DNA from: Phoebastria nigripes
Lineage: Eukaryota; Chordata; Aves; Procellariiformes; Diomedeidae
Reading direction: 5' to 3'
Length of the DNA stretch: 64,000 nt
Assembly: GCA_035582835.1 (NCBI GenBank)
Contig: JAYKAV010000463.1
Span: 29,202-93,201, forward strand
Shown here: positions 37,528-50,307 of the stretch, in pieces
Numbering within the stretch: position 1 is the first letter of the stretch
How the letters are laid out: each line of letters begins with the position of its first letter
Program-made: the position numbers and the translations under genes
The notes under the pieces: generated by a model
The model's input: the letters and a program-made list of their open reading frames with translations, nothing else
Databases searched by the model: none
Told to the model about the DNA's origin: nothing

Positions 37528-40500
37528 CTGAGAGCATAAAAAGATCAAGACAACTTTGTTCTAAGAACAAACAGTATCATTTAACACTGGTGGTTTAATG
37601 GTTTAATGCACAGAGCAGTTACGCTTTTTATTTTTCTTAAAGGTAAATGCTGAAATTTTCACTTAGCCTTACACCACCTAACACATTAAGGGCAGACTTT
37701 CCTCTGCTCCTTTACCAGCCCAGCCGTAGCTGCTGGAAGATGATTGAGGCATTCTCTTTTTTTAAAATATACATCTTCCTTGGCAAAATTACATCAGATG
37801 CCACGCAACTTTAACTTTAAAAGTAGCCTACTAAATATATGTGTGTTTCACTGCTTGTGTCAAGGAAAACAGAAACATACGATATCATACATGATCACAG
37901 CAAAACTATTCTCATTTGCTTTCATGCAACCTTATTGAGCTCAGCTGCTCATTTTACGCTAGACACCTGGAGTAACACTAACATAAACCTTCTGAAACAG
38001 CTCCCATGGTTCAGCCACTAAGAAATCATCTGGATTCCCTTGAAAACACTCTTTATTCCACACAACTTTGGGGTCTTTCATAACTAAAAGTGAGCAAGAG
38101 TTGTCATAATCTTTACAGGTGGCTAATGGTTATTAAGGGCAGTAAGGGATTGCCAGAGCACAAGAATGGCACTAGTCATGTCATTTTCCAAAGACCATCT
38201 TTGTGATATAGCAATCTGCAAAATGAATGTACATATCACGCTTACTGTAACAACTGGATATTTTTTTATTTTAAGCCACTTGGCTGGAATTTCAATGTGA
38301 AATATCTAACACCACCATCTGCTCTGTAACTGACATCTGCTCTTCAGCTGACATCTGCTTCTGAATCCTTGTTATTCTTGGTCATTTTTAGTAAACATTA
38401 TGTCATCATTACATGTATCAGAAAGCACAGAGGAATAAATTCCAAGCCATATAATCACTGTTTCTTCTGCTCTCCTACATACAGATAGTCTAAAAGTACT
38501 GTTTATTTTCTTAATGTTTGGTTCTCACTCAGACTTGAAAACAGTAATTCCTGCTTTCTGCTAGCGTGATCCGAGAAGAGACTAAAGGCTCAGACTCAAA
38601 GAAGGGACATAAAGTGAAATTTAGTAGGATTTAGATGACTAATTCCAAAACTGCAATCTTTAAAGCTTCTGTTAAATACCTGCATTGGTCTGGGACTGCT
38701 TTACTTCATGGGCTCTTCAAGTTTTTTGCATTAACATTCCTCAGGTACCTAAAATTCTGCTGCTATACAAACCTGGAAGCACCTTAATCTCAACCAAGCT
38801 GAAAAGCTGGGACATTTCTTATGCTGGCAGCCACAGAACAGCAACTCCTTCACCTGTCTTGCCTGGGGACCTTGATTTGGTAGAGGTTCTTAGGACATGC
38901 TTCCTAAATTGGGCTCTATACAAAGTTCAGTGGTAGCTGCTTCTTTCTGTTAAAGGATGGCTAGATATAGGCACTGCCTGTATCATTTTCTTCCCACTTC
39001 CCCATCCTCTTCATACAGTAGCTCAATGAACACCGAGCTAAGATATGGGAAGCTGGAAGGAGTGTGGGGGNGGGGTATTTAAAATAATAGCATTCTGCTC
39101 CAAAAATGCTCAAATTATCAGGCTCCAGTCTTCTTTTTTACAGATGCTCTGGGATGCATAGAAAAAAATTCAGTTCATTAATATAGAAAGAAAAAAAGAA
39201 AATCTATTCTTTACAAAAGCAGAATAAACTTCTACTATAAAATACACACAGGCTGTAAGTATATCAGAAAGATAAAAGAGTGGTTGGGAATGTCCCCAGG
39301 CAAGTGGCACAGAATAGCTCACATCCACACCAGCAAACTTTCCTGTGCTTTCGAGCAGGCTGGCTGCAGGCAAAGTGCCCGCTGGGAACAGCCCTTGGAA
39401 CAAGCTAACTCCTGAACCAGGTCTGGAAACCATTCACGAGCTGCCCAATGCCCGCAACTGTTCTCACAATACAATAGTGCAGGTTAATCCTCTTCTGGAA
39501 CAATTTAAGGCACAGTTTAATTTCCTACTATTATCTGGCCATATAGTATCTGAAACAGAACTGAAACTGAGAACACTTTAGCTTTCACTCCCTCAATTTC
39601 TCACGTAGGGCTAATGGTTAGGCATTACCATGATCTTAAATTACACATGACACAAAAATTTCTTTAAATACTCTTTCCCAGATTACCCTGAGCTATTTGT
39701 GAAAAACAGGAGAAAAAAACCACTTACTGATCTTCAGGCTGATTTCTGTTTGTCAAGAGTATTTTTTGAACAAATGGATTTCTCTGTTTCAGAAGTCACA
39801 ATGTTTATCATAAATTTTCCATGAGAGGAATAATTTACAAGAACTAGTGAAATATTCAAAAGTCTATTAAAAAGTCAGGAGACTAAATCCATTTTTAAGT
39901 CACTTACACCTGGTATAAACTTAAGTTACTGAAGCAGGGCAATGTAAACTCATCATCTGGATGCTCTTAGCCTGAAGGAAATACCAGTAGAACATGGTAG
40001 TCTGAATATCAAATTAGTTATTTTAAATTATTATCTTTTAATTTACTTTTAGTATGTTAAGAACAGACCAAGCCTGGTATCCCAGTTCACATGAGGTGAA
40101 GTGTCTCATCAAATTAACAGAATCAATCACAAAAGCCCAAAAGCTTTTCGGACTCCAAGTGCAACTGGCTGTCAAAGGGACTTGGGTTTCCCTAGGAACA
40201 CATTACTTATCAAAATTAGGCTGAAGTTCTTAAGTCTGCCGGGCAGTTCTGAAAAAATTGTTCAATGTCATTTTGTCATAACAATGCACTCTGTTTCTTA
40301 CGACTGTTTATTTTTAGGGGATAAAATATCCCCCTAGTTACTACTATTGCTTGGGAATACTGGGATTTCCACCAACACAGATTATTTAATGTGATTTTAA
40401 GATGTACATGCGATTAAAACTTATGCTAGTGTATCTGAGTTGCCAACAGAATAAAAGAGTATTAAATTAGCCAATTAAAAACTTCACTTTATATATTAAA

Positions 40501-40780
40501 TATTTTTAATGCAAAATGTTACATAGATATTTTTTACATAACAACCAAGTCATTAGTAATTATTCTCTTCACACAACCAATTTATGGAAGAAAAGAAAAG
40601 TACTTCTTTAGAGACCATGTGTAAGTTCTGGCACTATTTTACAAGCCCAAGATCTGTGATAAGCATGTAGCCCAGAAAAAAATCAGAAAGCAATAGAGGA
40701 ATTTTGGAATTTAAGCTCTTTAGAAATCACTTTCTGCTGCTTTCAGTCACGGTGAATATTAGATTTTAAGTGGTACATAC
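37528..40780. other. ANKRD31 intron
   Basis: AT-rich intronic sequence with no recognised repeat or further phase-consistent exon. Short near-repeats of TGACATCTGCT occur near 38311-38365. Confidence 0.6.
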
Positions 40781-40877
40781 CCAAAGGCTCTCTTTCTTGT
40801 GATGGTAATTCCAGGTCACTAGAAACTGACACTTCTTCAACAAGAAATTTTGACAACTGTGTCCCAAGATATGTAAC
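40781..40877 (-). CDS. ANKRD31: ANKRD31 exon, end of RAMA domain
   Basis: The acceptor is TTTGTACAG and the donor is TTTGG then GTATGT. The 97-bp exon enters in phase 0 and leaves in phase 1, fitting both neighbours. It encodes VTYLGTQLSKFLVEEV followed by an acidic, Ser-rich linker. The first part continues the RAMA fold begun in the two upstream exons. Known context: RAMA domains occur in vertebrates in ANKRD31 and MPND. Confidence 0.85.
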
Positions 40878-41441
40878 CTGTACAAACAAATCTAAATGGA
40901 TAACTGGTCATTTTAATTAGTGTTTTTTCTGACAGGTGTAAAAATTTCACTTTTCTTACAAAACTGAGTTTATGCACTTAACAGTCTAATCTGTGTCTGT
41001 CAAGATCAAGCAAAAATTCTGCTAATTTGAATTCTAAATGAAAAAAAGCATAATACAACCCATCTGCAAAGCCCTCTAAACTCTGCCAGTATTTTTGCAA
41101 CATTTGTCCTTGACACCCTGACATTTCAATAAGCTTGCTCCTTTTTATTCTAACTACCTTTCAGCTTTTTCTGTCAGTCTCTTAATCATCTCTAAAATTA
41201 CTCTTTCAAAGCACTTATAGCTTACAAAGTGGGCATTCTCTCAACACTCGTGACTAGTTCATCACTGTACAGCTATAGCTATGTAGCTCTTTCTTTGCTG
41301 CTTATTCATTAAGAGTAAGAAGACTTTTTAAAATTTAGGCTTGTACCCTCTTCTGCTTTAAGAACAGTAAGGAGATCCAGATTTGTGAAATTTGTTATTG
41401 CCATTTATTATTGCTATTTTTGGGAGTAAAATCAGGCCTAC
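40878..41441. other. ANKRD31 intron (short)
   Basis: AT-rich sequence between two RAMA exons; nothing further recognised. Confidence 0.7.
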
Positions 41442-41582
41442 CTTATTCCACACATACTTCCATGTCACAGAAATATCACTTCCTAGTAGGTCTTTAACCC
41501 ACTCAACTGGATTCTGAAGTATTTGTCCCTTACTGGTTCTGATCTTGCCATTGTTTAAGAGCGTGGCTTTATGACTAAATTC
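41442..41582 (-). CDS. ANKRD31: ANKRD31 exon, core of RAMA domain
   Basis: A TTTTTTAG acceptor and an AATAAG/GTAGGC donor delimit exactly 47 codons (phase 0 to phase 0). The encoded segment includes NNGKIRTSKGQILQNPVEW and a following SVTWKYVW. This is the DG-I...SP...W...W pattern of the RAMA (restriction endonuclease and adenine methylase associated) fold, here with NG in place of DG. It is conserved-looking, and no frame damage is present. Confidence 0.9.
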
Positions 41583-42052
41583 CTAAAAAAGATAAATTAA
41601 AAAATAATTTTCAACTCATAAATTAACAAATCTGAATTAACATCCTTAAAACATGAAAAAGTGCTGAAGAACAATATAGCTGAAAAGTTGCAGCTAATTC
41701 TGTTTTTCTCTGAAAAAAAAGAAAGAATCTAATGCCACTATCATAAACTGTGGTACGTAAAATAAGAGGATTTATTCCACCAGAATAAGATGTTTTGGCC
41801 ACACAAGACACCACTGTCAGAGGATAAATCTCCCTATGTGTGTTTATCAGAACTGTATTTGCATCTTAGTTCCTCTTAGACATAACAAAGCTGTGACTAA
41901 GTTAATTTGCAACAGTGAACTCAGGAACTTACAAGAGGCAAGTGTGCACCAAGAAACTTACTCAAACGCAATCTGTCTTACACGTGTGGAACAAATGCAT
42001 GTCATGTCACAGTGAAATTCCGGCAATGATTCAAATGATACTGACTACAAAG

Positions 42053-42595
42053 GGATATTGAAGAGATATATGGTTCTTTGGTTGAAGTAATGCAGAGGAG
42101 TTAGGAATGCTTTATGAATAGACAAGTTGGACATTCAGTAGATGAAAAGGCCTTGAAACTTTGTATCTTGAGTAGAATAGATAAGGAAGTTATACCAGAG
42201 TACGCTAGTTAGTGCAAGTGAGATCATGCAAACCAAGCCAAGGGTTAAACAGAGCATTGGTAAAGACTGAGTTCAACTAAAGGACACTGTGAGGAAGACT
42301 ATCGACAACCACCAGAGGACCCTTGAAGACCACCTATGGATATAAAAGCGCATGCGTCAAAGACTTTTACATATGTTAATTAGTCCCAGGAAATAGCATG
42401 AATATGTTGGAAATCTAATGAATACGTATACCTTGATTGTATATAACCCCCACAGTTGAGTAATTTGGCACGCGCACTAGGTGGAACGATCCCCTGTGCG
42501 CCCAGCGCTGCAATAAAGAATGCCTGCTTTCTAAAACTCCAAACTGAGTCTTAGAGAGTTCTTATTTCACCAACTTACGGTAACACAAAGATGAA
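42053..42595 (+). mobile_element. Solo LTR of a second ERV family, in an ANKRD31 intron
   Basis: About 543 bp with LTR layout: a TATATAACCCC promoter-like motif (near 42440), AATAAA (42512-42517), a U5-like tail with TGCCTGCTTTCTAAAACTCC and a GGTAACA end. The pentamer CAAAG occurs directly before (42048-42052) and after (42596-42600), consistent with a 5-bp target-site duplication as in ERVL-type insertions. The first base appears mutated (GG instead of TG). No primer-binding site follows, so it is a solo LTR. Orientation is opposite to ANKRD31. Family assignment is tentative. Confidence 0.7.
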
Positions 42596-42600
42596 ACATA

Positions 42601-44319
42601 TTTGCAGAAAAACTTCACTTATGTCAAGGGACATCACTTATATGTTTTAGGAGGAACCTGGCAGCCTTACCTTAGGCAAAATTAAGTATAAAAGAATTTA
42701 TTGTTACTGCCTTTTTGATAATGCTAATACAGCACAGTTCTGCAAACATATATGCACCTCCAGAAGCACGGCTTATAGTTGCTTACAGTTCACTAAATTA
42801 TGGTTTTGTTATACTGGTCGCAGTTAGGCTAATGCAGCTAAACAATGCAAAAATTAGCTGTTGGTAAACTATGTTAGAACTTGGTAAGGTTGCTTAGCAT
42901 GCGTGAGGTTAAACAATCAGAATAAGAGAATGATCCACCAGCAAATATTGAACCTCCTCCTACCAGATCCAGTTCAGTTTCATAGCTTAGGTCTACAGCA
43001 TTCAAAAACTGCATTCTGCCTGCCCAAAGCTAACCTTAAGAAAGGACTATGTACTAGCTGTATGTTGTTATCAAGTACATCTCTATAATGATAAAGAAGG
43101 AAACTTTACTGATCATCTCCTCTTTACAGAGCAATAGACACTGGCTTTTAAACTTCAATCTCTATAGCACTGTCTTCCAAGACATAAATGAGTGTCATTT
43201 TCATTCTGGCAAAAATCACTGACTTCTCTACACTCCAAACATCAACATTTCAATACAGGGTTATAATTCCTTAAGATCCACATGCATCAGGCCAGTATCA
43301 CAGATAACAGTCTTGAGAAATGACAGTAAGCATACTGAATTCTTTATCCTTCCATTTAGTCATCTTGAGGTTCAGCAGAGTATTACACATCCTTTAAAGA
43401 AAAGAAGCATGTGTATATACCTATGACATGGCCCAATGCAGAGGCTTGTAACTTACTCACGCTGCCTTATGTTACAAAACACAAGACCACATGAAATGGC
43501 CACTCTCAGCAGAAAAGCATTTCTGGGCAGATTATAGGTGCAGAAAAAGGAGTCTTTCCTACATTAACTACACCTGGTGAGCTGGCTGAAAAGAACCTTT
43601 CATGTTTTAATCAATATGTTGCCCTGGAAATTAACTAGCTTGCAGCTGGGAATTCAGTCAATAATTCCATCATTTGCTCAATACCAAGGAGTCCCCTGCC
43701 AGAAGCCTTGCAAATCTGCTCTGTATTTGGAGGCACAGGGACATGCTTTTGTATTAAAAAAAGAGGTCTGGTGTTTTCGGGTTTTTTTTGCAAATATGGG
43801 TCATACCAGACTGTGAACTATAGAACCAGCTGGCATGTAAGCAAGTAATTTTGCATATATTCATGTCTATCACAGCACTATGATGCTTGATGATCCTTGA
43901 CGTCACATTTCTTTATTTGAGGGACTTGATAGTTGCTTCCAAGAATCACATTAAGTCATAAAAACCTTAACGTTCCCGCTCCTTCCAATATGAAAATCAG
44001 GTATCACACAATGTAGACCAACCAATGATTCCGCTCTGGTTCTAGCAATAGAAAATGTTAACAAACTGATAATGCAAAGTTAAACACAAATTTTACATAT
44101 GCAATATTCTGGGTGTTAAAATTATGGGCTGACAGAAGACATCATCCATAGCATTTTCCTTTAAAACTCATAAAAGGCTATCTGTAACCAATGAATAAAA
44201 ATTTTCAATACTAAGTGCTGAAGATGCAGACTAAATTTGAGAACTGCTGTTTCCCCATTTTAGTGGGTTTTTTTCTTCATTGTATACTAATATTAACATT
44301 ATTATATCTCAACAATTAC
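42601..44319. other. Remainder of the ANKRD31 intron between RAMA exons 1 and 2
   Basis: No exon or repeat recognised. Together with the LTR and 41583-42052 it makes up the 2.7-kb intron. Confidence 0.6.
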
Positions 44320-45382
44320 CTGCAGTTTGAATTCTAAAACATTTTCTCCTGGCTTAATCCTTCCCAATTCAAGTAGATCTATCAATTGAAGCTTCTTCCT
44401 GTTTTTTCTTCCATACCTCACTTGTTTTTGTTCACATTCCTGATTACTATAGCTCTGGGAAGATTTCCCACTGAGGTTTACTGGATAATCTGTATTTGAG
44501 GTAAGATTTGTAAGCACCGAATTGGCATTAAATGAGTTTTCATTACTCCAGAAGATCATTTGCTGCAGAGTATTAGGGAAGTTCTTTGTAGATGTTGACA
44601 AAATTACTTGCTGCTGCTGCTGCTGCTGCTGGAAAGCTTCTTTCTTATTTACATATCTGTGTAGATCCTCATCCGTAAGAACCTGCTGGCAGTCACTGCC
44701 TGGCTGACAGACATTGTTATTGACAACAGTGCTTTGGGGTTCTACAATATTTAATGCATTGGTCATTGAAGTGGCCTTTAAAGACTTGTTTCCTTGTTCT
44801 GCAATTGCTACAAAATCAATGTCTTTTTGCTGTGAGCACTTTGTTTTAGCAGTGGAAACAGTAGGCTCTGAAGGCAATGTCACCACTTGTACAGCATTTG
44901 TCAGCTTTGACATGTTGTCAAAGGGATATTCTCTTACCCTGTTTTCGGATGCCAAAGCATGATCAGAAGCCTCTTTGCTTCTAATTGCTTCTTTATTTGC
45001 TCTGGTCTCATCCAAGCAGATCTGTGGATGTTGGCTGCATTCCTGAGCTGAAAATCTATTTTCTAGAGAGACATGTGCTTCTACTCTGTTTCCATTAGGC
45101 ATGCTGGCACCAAGCCCCATACTAAATGTAACCACATCAGGACACATGACTTCATCAGCAGTTAAACTTTGTCTTTTATAATTTCCATGGGAAATAACTA
45201 AGTTTGAGATTTGCTTCTCTGAACATGATGCACTGAACACTTGCTTTGTTCTTCTGTAATTTTGTATTTTTTGGACTAATTCTTCCTGGTTTTGGGCAAC
45301 AGTCAACAGACTCTTTTGCCTAGAAGCAAGGTTAACTAATTGTTTCCTCAGTGCTCCTTTTTTAAAAGAATCCACTGAAGCC
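44320..45382 (-). CDS. ANKRD31: ANKRD31 large exon: coiled coil, disordered region with polyQ, start of RAMA
   Basis: The acceptor TTTTCTATAG is strong and the donor is CTGCAG/GTAATT. The 1,063 bp enter with two bases pending and leave in phase 0, giving 355 intact codons. The first 50 or so residues continue a helical, coiled-coil-like segment (KKGALRKQLVNLASRQKSLL). A long polar, probably disordered region follows with an eight-glutamine run encoded by seven CAG and one CAA (44611-44634). The exon ends with LLELGRIKPGENVLEF, which matches the opening of a RAMA domain completed by the next two exons. The open frame continues upstream of the acceptor to 45504, but that extension is intronic because the phase only fits at 45382. 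Confidence 0.9.
44611..44634 (-). repeat. CAG trinucleotide run encoding polyglutamine
   Basis: Seven CTG units on the plus strand followed by TTG on its left side in coding sense give eight glutamines within the ANKRD31 exon. The tract is pure CAG except for the last codon, so its length could vary between individuals. Confidence 0.85.
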
Positions 45383-47974
45383 CTATAGAAAATAAAAACA
45401 GTAATAATAAGGACACCAGAGTTGCTGCAAACACAAAATAAAAACAGTTTAATAGACGTAACCCACAAAGAACAGGAATATGTTTCAAAGGACTCTGCCA
45501 ACATCTAAAATTTGAACAATCTTTTTATCATGTATAAAGTTTATAGTTCAAATCCCAGACTTATGCGCAACAAACTGTAGAATCCCGTCTAGAAGTAGGA
45601 TGCAAAGCATCAAAATTTCAGTAATAGCCTTGTCCTCCTATACCACCCTTAATTCATAGAATCGGAACTGGGTCTGTGTTATCACTGGCTGCTCTTTTAT
45701 CACCACAAATCGCAATAGTTCATTGAATTCAATGCCTTTGTGGCTCTAATTTGGAGCCTTTTAAAATAAGCTCAGGATGAGCTACTGAAGGATGATACTA
45801 TCAGAAATTTTTTTGTGTTGTGTACACAACGAAACATTTTGTGAAGCCACAACTGTAATAATACCACATGACCATTAAGAAAAGAGGACAGAGCAGTTTA
45901 GGATGTTGTATGTTCATTTGGGAATGTCTCTCCCTTCATCAGACCCTGCTCCCTAGCTGAGCTGGTCTCCCTGTGAGACTCCTTCCCTGGGGGACTTACC
46001 TCCTTCCTGCTGGAAGGGGATTCCTTATTTTCCCCACTTCCTTTGGCACAAGAGCCACCAGCCCAGCATAATACTCTTTTCTCCTAATTCCCCCTCATGG
46101 GACATGTGATTGCACTACCACTCTGGCACCATGCTGGGAAGACAGGGGAGTACCACAAGGTGTGGGAAAAGGAATAGCAACATGGTTTGCTTTTAACTCC
46201 ACCCACAGCAGAAGTGCCATGCAAGTAACACCATCCCAGTCTCAGAAGTGAAAGACTGTTGAGGGGATCAGCACAGAGGTACAGGAAGACTAGCTGGTGC
46301 AGAACAAGGACAGCCAAACCACAGCGTGACAGTATTGGTGTCTGTACTGTGATATTGCTTGCTATCACATGTGTTGAGAATCCATGATACGATCAACATA
46401 TCAGCATATAGTTGATCACTGATATGAGTAAGCCTTGACAACTATGGACTCCTACACAGGCCAGTGAGGCTCCACACACTTTTCTAGCACTGTTTCTTCA
46501 GGTAAGTTTTGTTGCTTGATTGCTATACAGGTACAGAAGAAGCTGCAACTGAAGAGGCAAATATAGTGTGACTAAAATGACAAAGGCAAAGTAACTTACA
46601 GTCACTAACAAGTGTGATGCTTTTTTTTGCTCATTTTTCTTAGGTGAGAGATATATCTTAATATCTTCAAAGGAACAGATAGAAATGGAAAAGTGTAAGT
46701 AATATCTTTCCCTGGCCAAATAACTGAACAACAGAAAGATGAAAAATGTGATGATGCCTCCGATCTTCTATACGTTTATGTATCATGTGACAAAAGCTTA
46801 TATGCTAATTAGTTAAAAATAAAATGTTCACCATATAAATAATAAAAAGGAAATTTAATGTAATTTGGCATGTAGCTCATTACTCTTGATGGATAGCTGT
46901 TGCATTAGCTGCTGAGTAACTGCAATACCCTGAAATATTTATCACTTTGCTCTGGAACATAGTGTCACTCTCAGTATTAGAAGGCAGGTAAGTTTGTGTA
47001 GGTATTAATTTTACTGTTCTTGTTTCTTAATTCAGTCACTAGTTTGTTCACAAGGATGATTTGGAACCCTAACTTCTCTTCACATAAAACCCTCTTTTTT
47101 TTTATTATCTGTGTAATCTATGTATCTTATATTTTATAGCTGTAAAATGGTCTGTGACAGAAATGCTTCAGTCTCTTTGCTCAACCAGCCTATATGTTTT
47201 GCCATGGAACTACCTGTGTACATTGTTGCTTTTACATGACCAAACAAATACTGCTCACACAAACAATATGTAGACATCCTCATCAGATGGCCTAGAAGCA
47301 TCCATTGAACACAATGCTACATTGTTAGCTGGGCATTCATCACATGACCAGCATTCAGGTAGTCCCTCTTAGAAGGAAGCAAAAAACAGGCCTTGTGAGA
47401 CCTAGCAGCAGGAAGCTGACAATTCACATAGTCCATGCTCACACTGAGGTGAGCACTCCCAGCACACATTTGAGGTGTCCTCACAAAAGAGGAATGTCTG
47501 CAAGCATGCTTTAAGCCATTGCTCTAAATGGCTCTTGTGGGCTGTTGGTTGAACACTCCCAATCTAGGGGTGCTAAAGACAAAAAACTGGAGGCAGGGAC
47601 ACTAAAAGTAGCGTCCGAGTTGCTACTGCTTTCCTCCATGATGCTGCAAAAGTAATCTAATTGCTCAGTACCTCCATTTCCTCATTTCTGCTTAGGTATT
47701 TTTCCACACCTTTTGTATGTTCACTACCTAATTTCAGTGCACACTGTGTGCACAGTAACTGATTAGTATGCATTAGCTAAACCCTGAAGTTCTTCCTTGA
47801 TGTAAACTCTTACCAGAGGTAACTGAAGCCAACATGGATCATGCTTCCGCAAAATCTGGATGAAAACCGCATAGTTTTACTTTCATGCAACTGTATGCTA
47901 ACCTTCTAACAATCTCTATCACTACTGCTATAAAGAATAGCTTCCCATAAATACAATCCTTGTATTCTACTTAC
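45383..47974. other. ANKRD31 intron
   Basis: No phase-consistent exon or recognised repeat. A GC-richer patch near 45.9-46.4 kb has a 94-codon minus-strand open frame that I judge to be chance. Confidence 0.6.
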
Positions 47975-48071
47975 CTGTATTTTTTAGCAAGGGTATCCCT
48001 TTCTGTTTTCTGTTTTGCAAGCATTTCATTCAAAGTATCTTGCATCTGAGACAGCCTTTGGATATATACAT
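47975..48071 (-). CDS. ANKRD31: ANKRD31 coiled-coil exon 2
   Basis: The acceptor is CTGAACAG and the donor is a full consensus, ATACAG/GTAAGT. The exon enters in phase 1 and leaves in phase 2, matching both neighbours. The 32 codons include YIQRLSQMQDTLNEMLAKQ, a helical heptad-like pattern, so this exon and the next ones downstream probably form the coiled coil known between the ankyrin repeats and the RAMA domain of ANKRD31. The polypyrimidine tract of the acceptor is poor, but it is the only AG that keeps the frame. Confidence 0.8.
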
Positions 48072-50228
48072 CTGTTCAGTATTTTGATATAATCAAAATG
48101 ATGATGGCAATAAGCAGTAGAAAATAATTACAGTAATAACATTTTTTATGTAGTAAATACGCAGCCAAAGTATGAAAATATTGTTACAGCAGTACCTTAT
48201 ACTGTCATGCATACTGATAGCTCTTTACAAGTAGAATACTTTTAATGAAATTCTTCATAGAAAGAATTAAATACAAGTTTAACTTAAAAGGAAATAGCCC
48301 AAGTACTGGAAAATTTTGAAGTGCAAGTGCCTTGTCTAGGAAATTACTAAAAGCACAGGATAGATTAAAGACCTGTCCTATGGATGATAAGCACTGAAAC
48401 TTTTGAAGTTCTTTGAGTTGCAATGAGCTACATAAGATGACAATTATATGTGAGGCTACCTGCAGAAGTTACACAATCTTAAGAAGGTGGCTAAAACCTT
48501 TATGTTTGAAGTATTATAAAATAATGAGCTTAGACTGTTCCAAGTTACATATAATGGTAAAAACATATGTATCATAGTTTTACACAGTTTCAAATCCATA
48601 TTATAAAATAAAATGAATTATAAGTTGTCCCTTTTTGTCAGCTATGTTTTTCTAAAATAAGAAGGGCAATTATAAATTCTTCTTTATATGCCCTGTCTCT
48701 TAGCCATATAACATAAGGGAGAGCTTAGAAGTCATGACCAGCAGATACCACTGGGGTAATATGCTAAACATGTAATCTAATTCCTGACATTCTAAAACAG
48801 GAAAAACGAGCTTTCCATAACCATGAAAAATGGGACATTACAGGATTAAAAATGGCATTTATAAAATGTTTCCCCAAATCTGTTTCATAGTATCCACCAG
48901 TATATAATTACTTATTAAAATAGAAAAATATGAAAATATTGCTTTTATTAACGCAGCTTAATAGGGAATTTAAATCTATTATTTACAGTAGCTTGTATTG
49001 CATGCAAATACCTTGAGGATTTTATTCTACGTTATAAGTTTGTCTATGTACTTCTAGGTTCTTGTTCAGTCTTGTGCTTCTTCACAAGTAATAACTATGA
49101 TTTAGTTTAAAAGGTGCTAGATTGTTTTTGTTAGTAGTGATAACAGATCACCACGTTCATTTCTCTCATACCCCTAAACAGGAAAAGCCTGGTAGTTTTA
49201 TTTTGCCCATTTATGAAATTGCACCTATCTCTGTCGATAGGCTTCTGCCTATTGTATCATGTACCTGTTTATCAAACATTTTTCAAGAAAACATATCAAT
49301 TTTAATTAACAGTTCATACGCCATAAATTTGAGTTGGAAGCTACAAATATGCATGTATTCCATATTTCACATTTATTTTTAAAGGGATAAATTGACTATT
49401 TTAAATATAATTTGAAAGCTCCACCCTATACTCAGGAAAATAAATTTTAAAAAAACTCTTCCTTTCTGTCAGGAAGCAAAACTGTTTCATGGGCATGAGC
49501 TGCTCCAAACTAAACAGCCCTGCCTAGATGGCAAGGGCGGCTGGGGAGAGAGACTTTGGTCAAAGGCATTCCTGCAGCAAGCTTTGACACCTGAACAGTC
49601 ATGGCACAGACACAATAGACTCAAACTGCTACACAGCACCAGCACTGTGATCTCCTAGGAAGTCAGTGTCACTTAGTAGGCTCTTGAGATTAATCTGAAC
49701 TGAGATTTGATAGCCTAAAACAAATTACACCTCCGGGCACCAGCATTTCTGAAACTGCCCATCATCCACAGGGTCTGCCTTAAAGATTTCTCTTTTTCCC
49801 CTCATAAATTATTTTAGGCTCCTGAAAGTCCAGCCACACTAGAATGAAAATGCTGCATCTGTTACTTTACACACAGACATAGCTGTTCTTGATCATGGAG
49901 GGGCTCATGTACTTGTAACTGAATAATGCTGCCAACAGTGTGCATGCTTATCTAATGATCCCTTTTTATATGATTAGGCTGACGCGAAACACATGCCTCC
50001 AAGCGACATGCTTCCCTTTTTTGTCATCATATTCATTCCTATGTAAACTGGAAGTACTTCAGGAAGTGCACTTACCTGGGAGCTGTTATTAAAATCTTAT
50101 TCTCTGAAGCTGTATTTTCCAGAGGAGATACACAAATATATTACGGGCAATACTATTTCAAAAACAATTATATTACCAAAGGTATTTACTCCCCCCAAAA
50201 AAGTGAAACAACTTGAATTTATGTCTAC
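48072..50228. other. ANKRD31 intron
   Basis: AT-rich intronic sequence, nothing further recognised. Confidence 0.6.
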
Positions 50229-50307
50229 CTGCATCTTTGGAAGTTCTCAATTCAAGTAGCAACAGATCTTTTTGCTTCTCTTCTGCATCTTGTATGGCAG
50301 CAACAGA
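50229..50307 (-). CDS. ANKRD31: ANKRD31 coiled-coil exon 1
   Basis: 79 bp bounded by a GGGAG acceptor and a GATGCAG/GTAGAC donor, phase 0 in and phase 1 out. It encodes VAAIQDAEEKQKDLLLLELR and a few more residues, a charged helical stretch. Both phases agree with the flanking exons, which is the main support because the exon is short and the acceptor is not strong. Confidence 0.75.

Noticed and set aside
44302..45504. Continuous 400-codon minus-strand open frame as a stand-alone gene
   Set aside because: It is an ANKRD31 exon: splice sites at 45382 and 44320 match the flanking phases, and the ends of the frame are intronic read-through.
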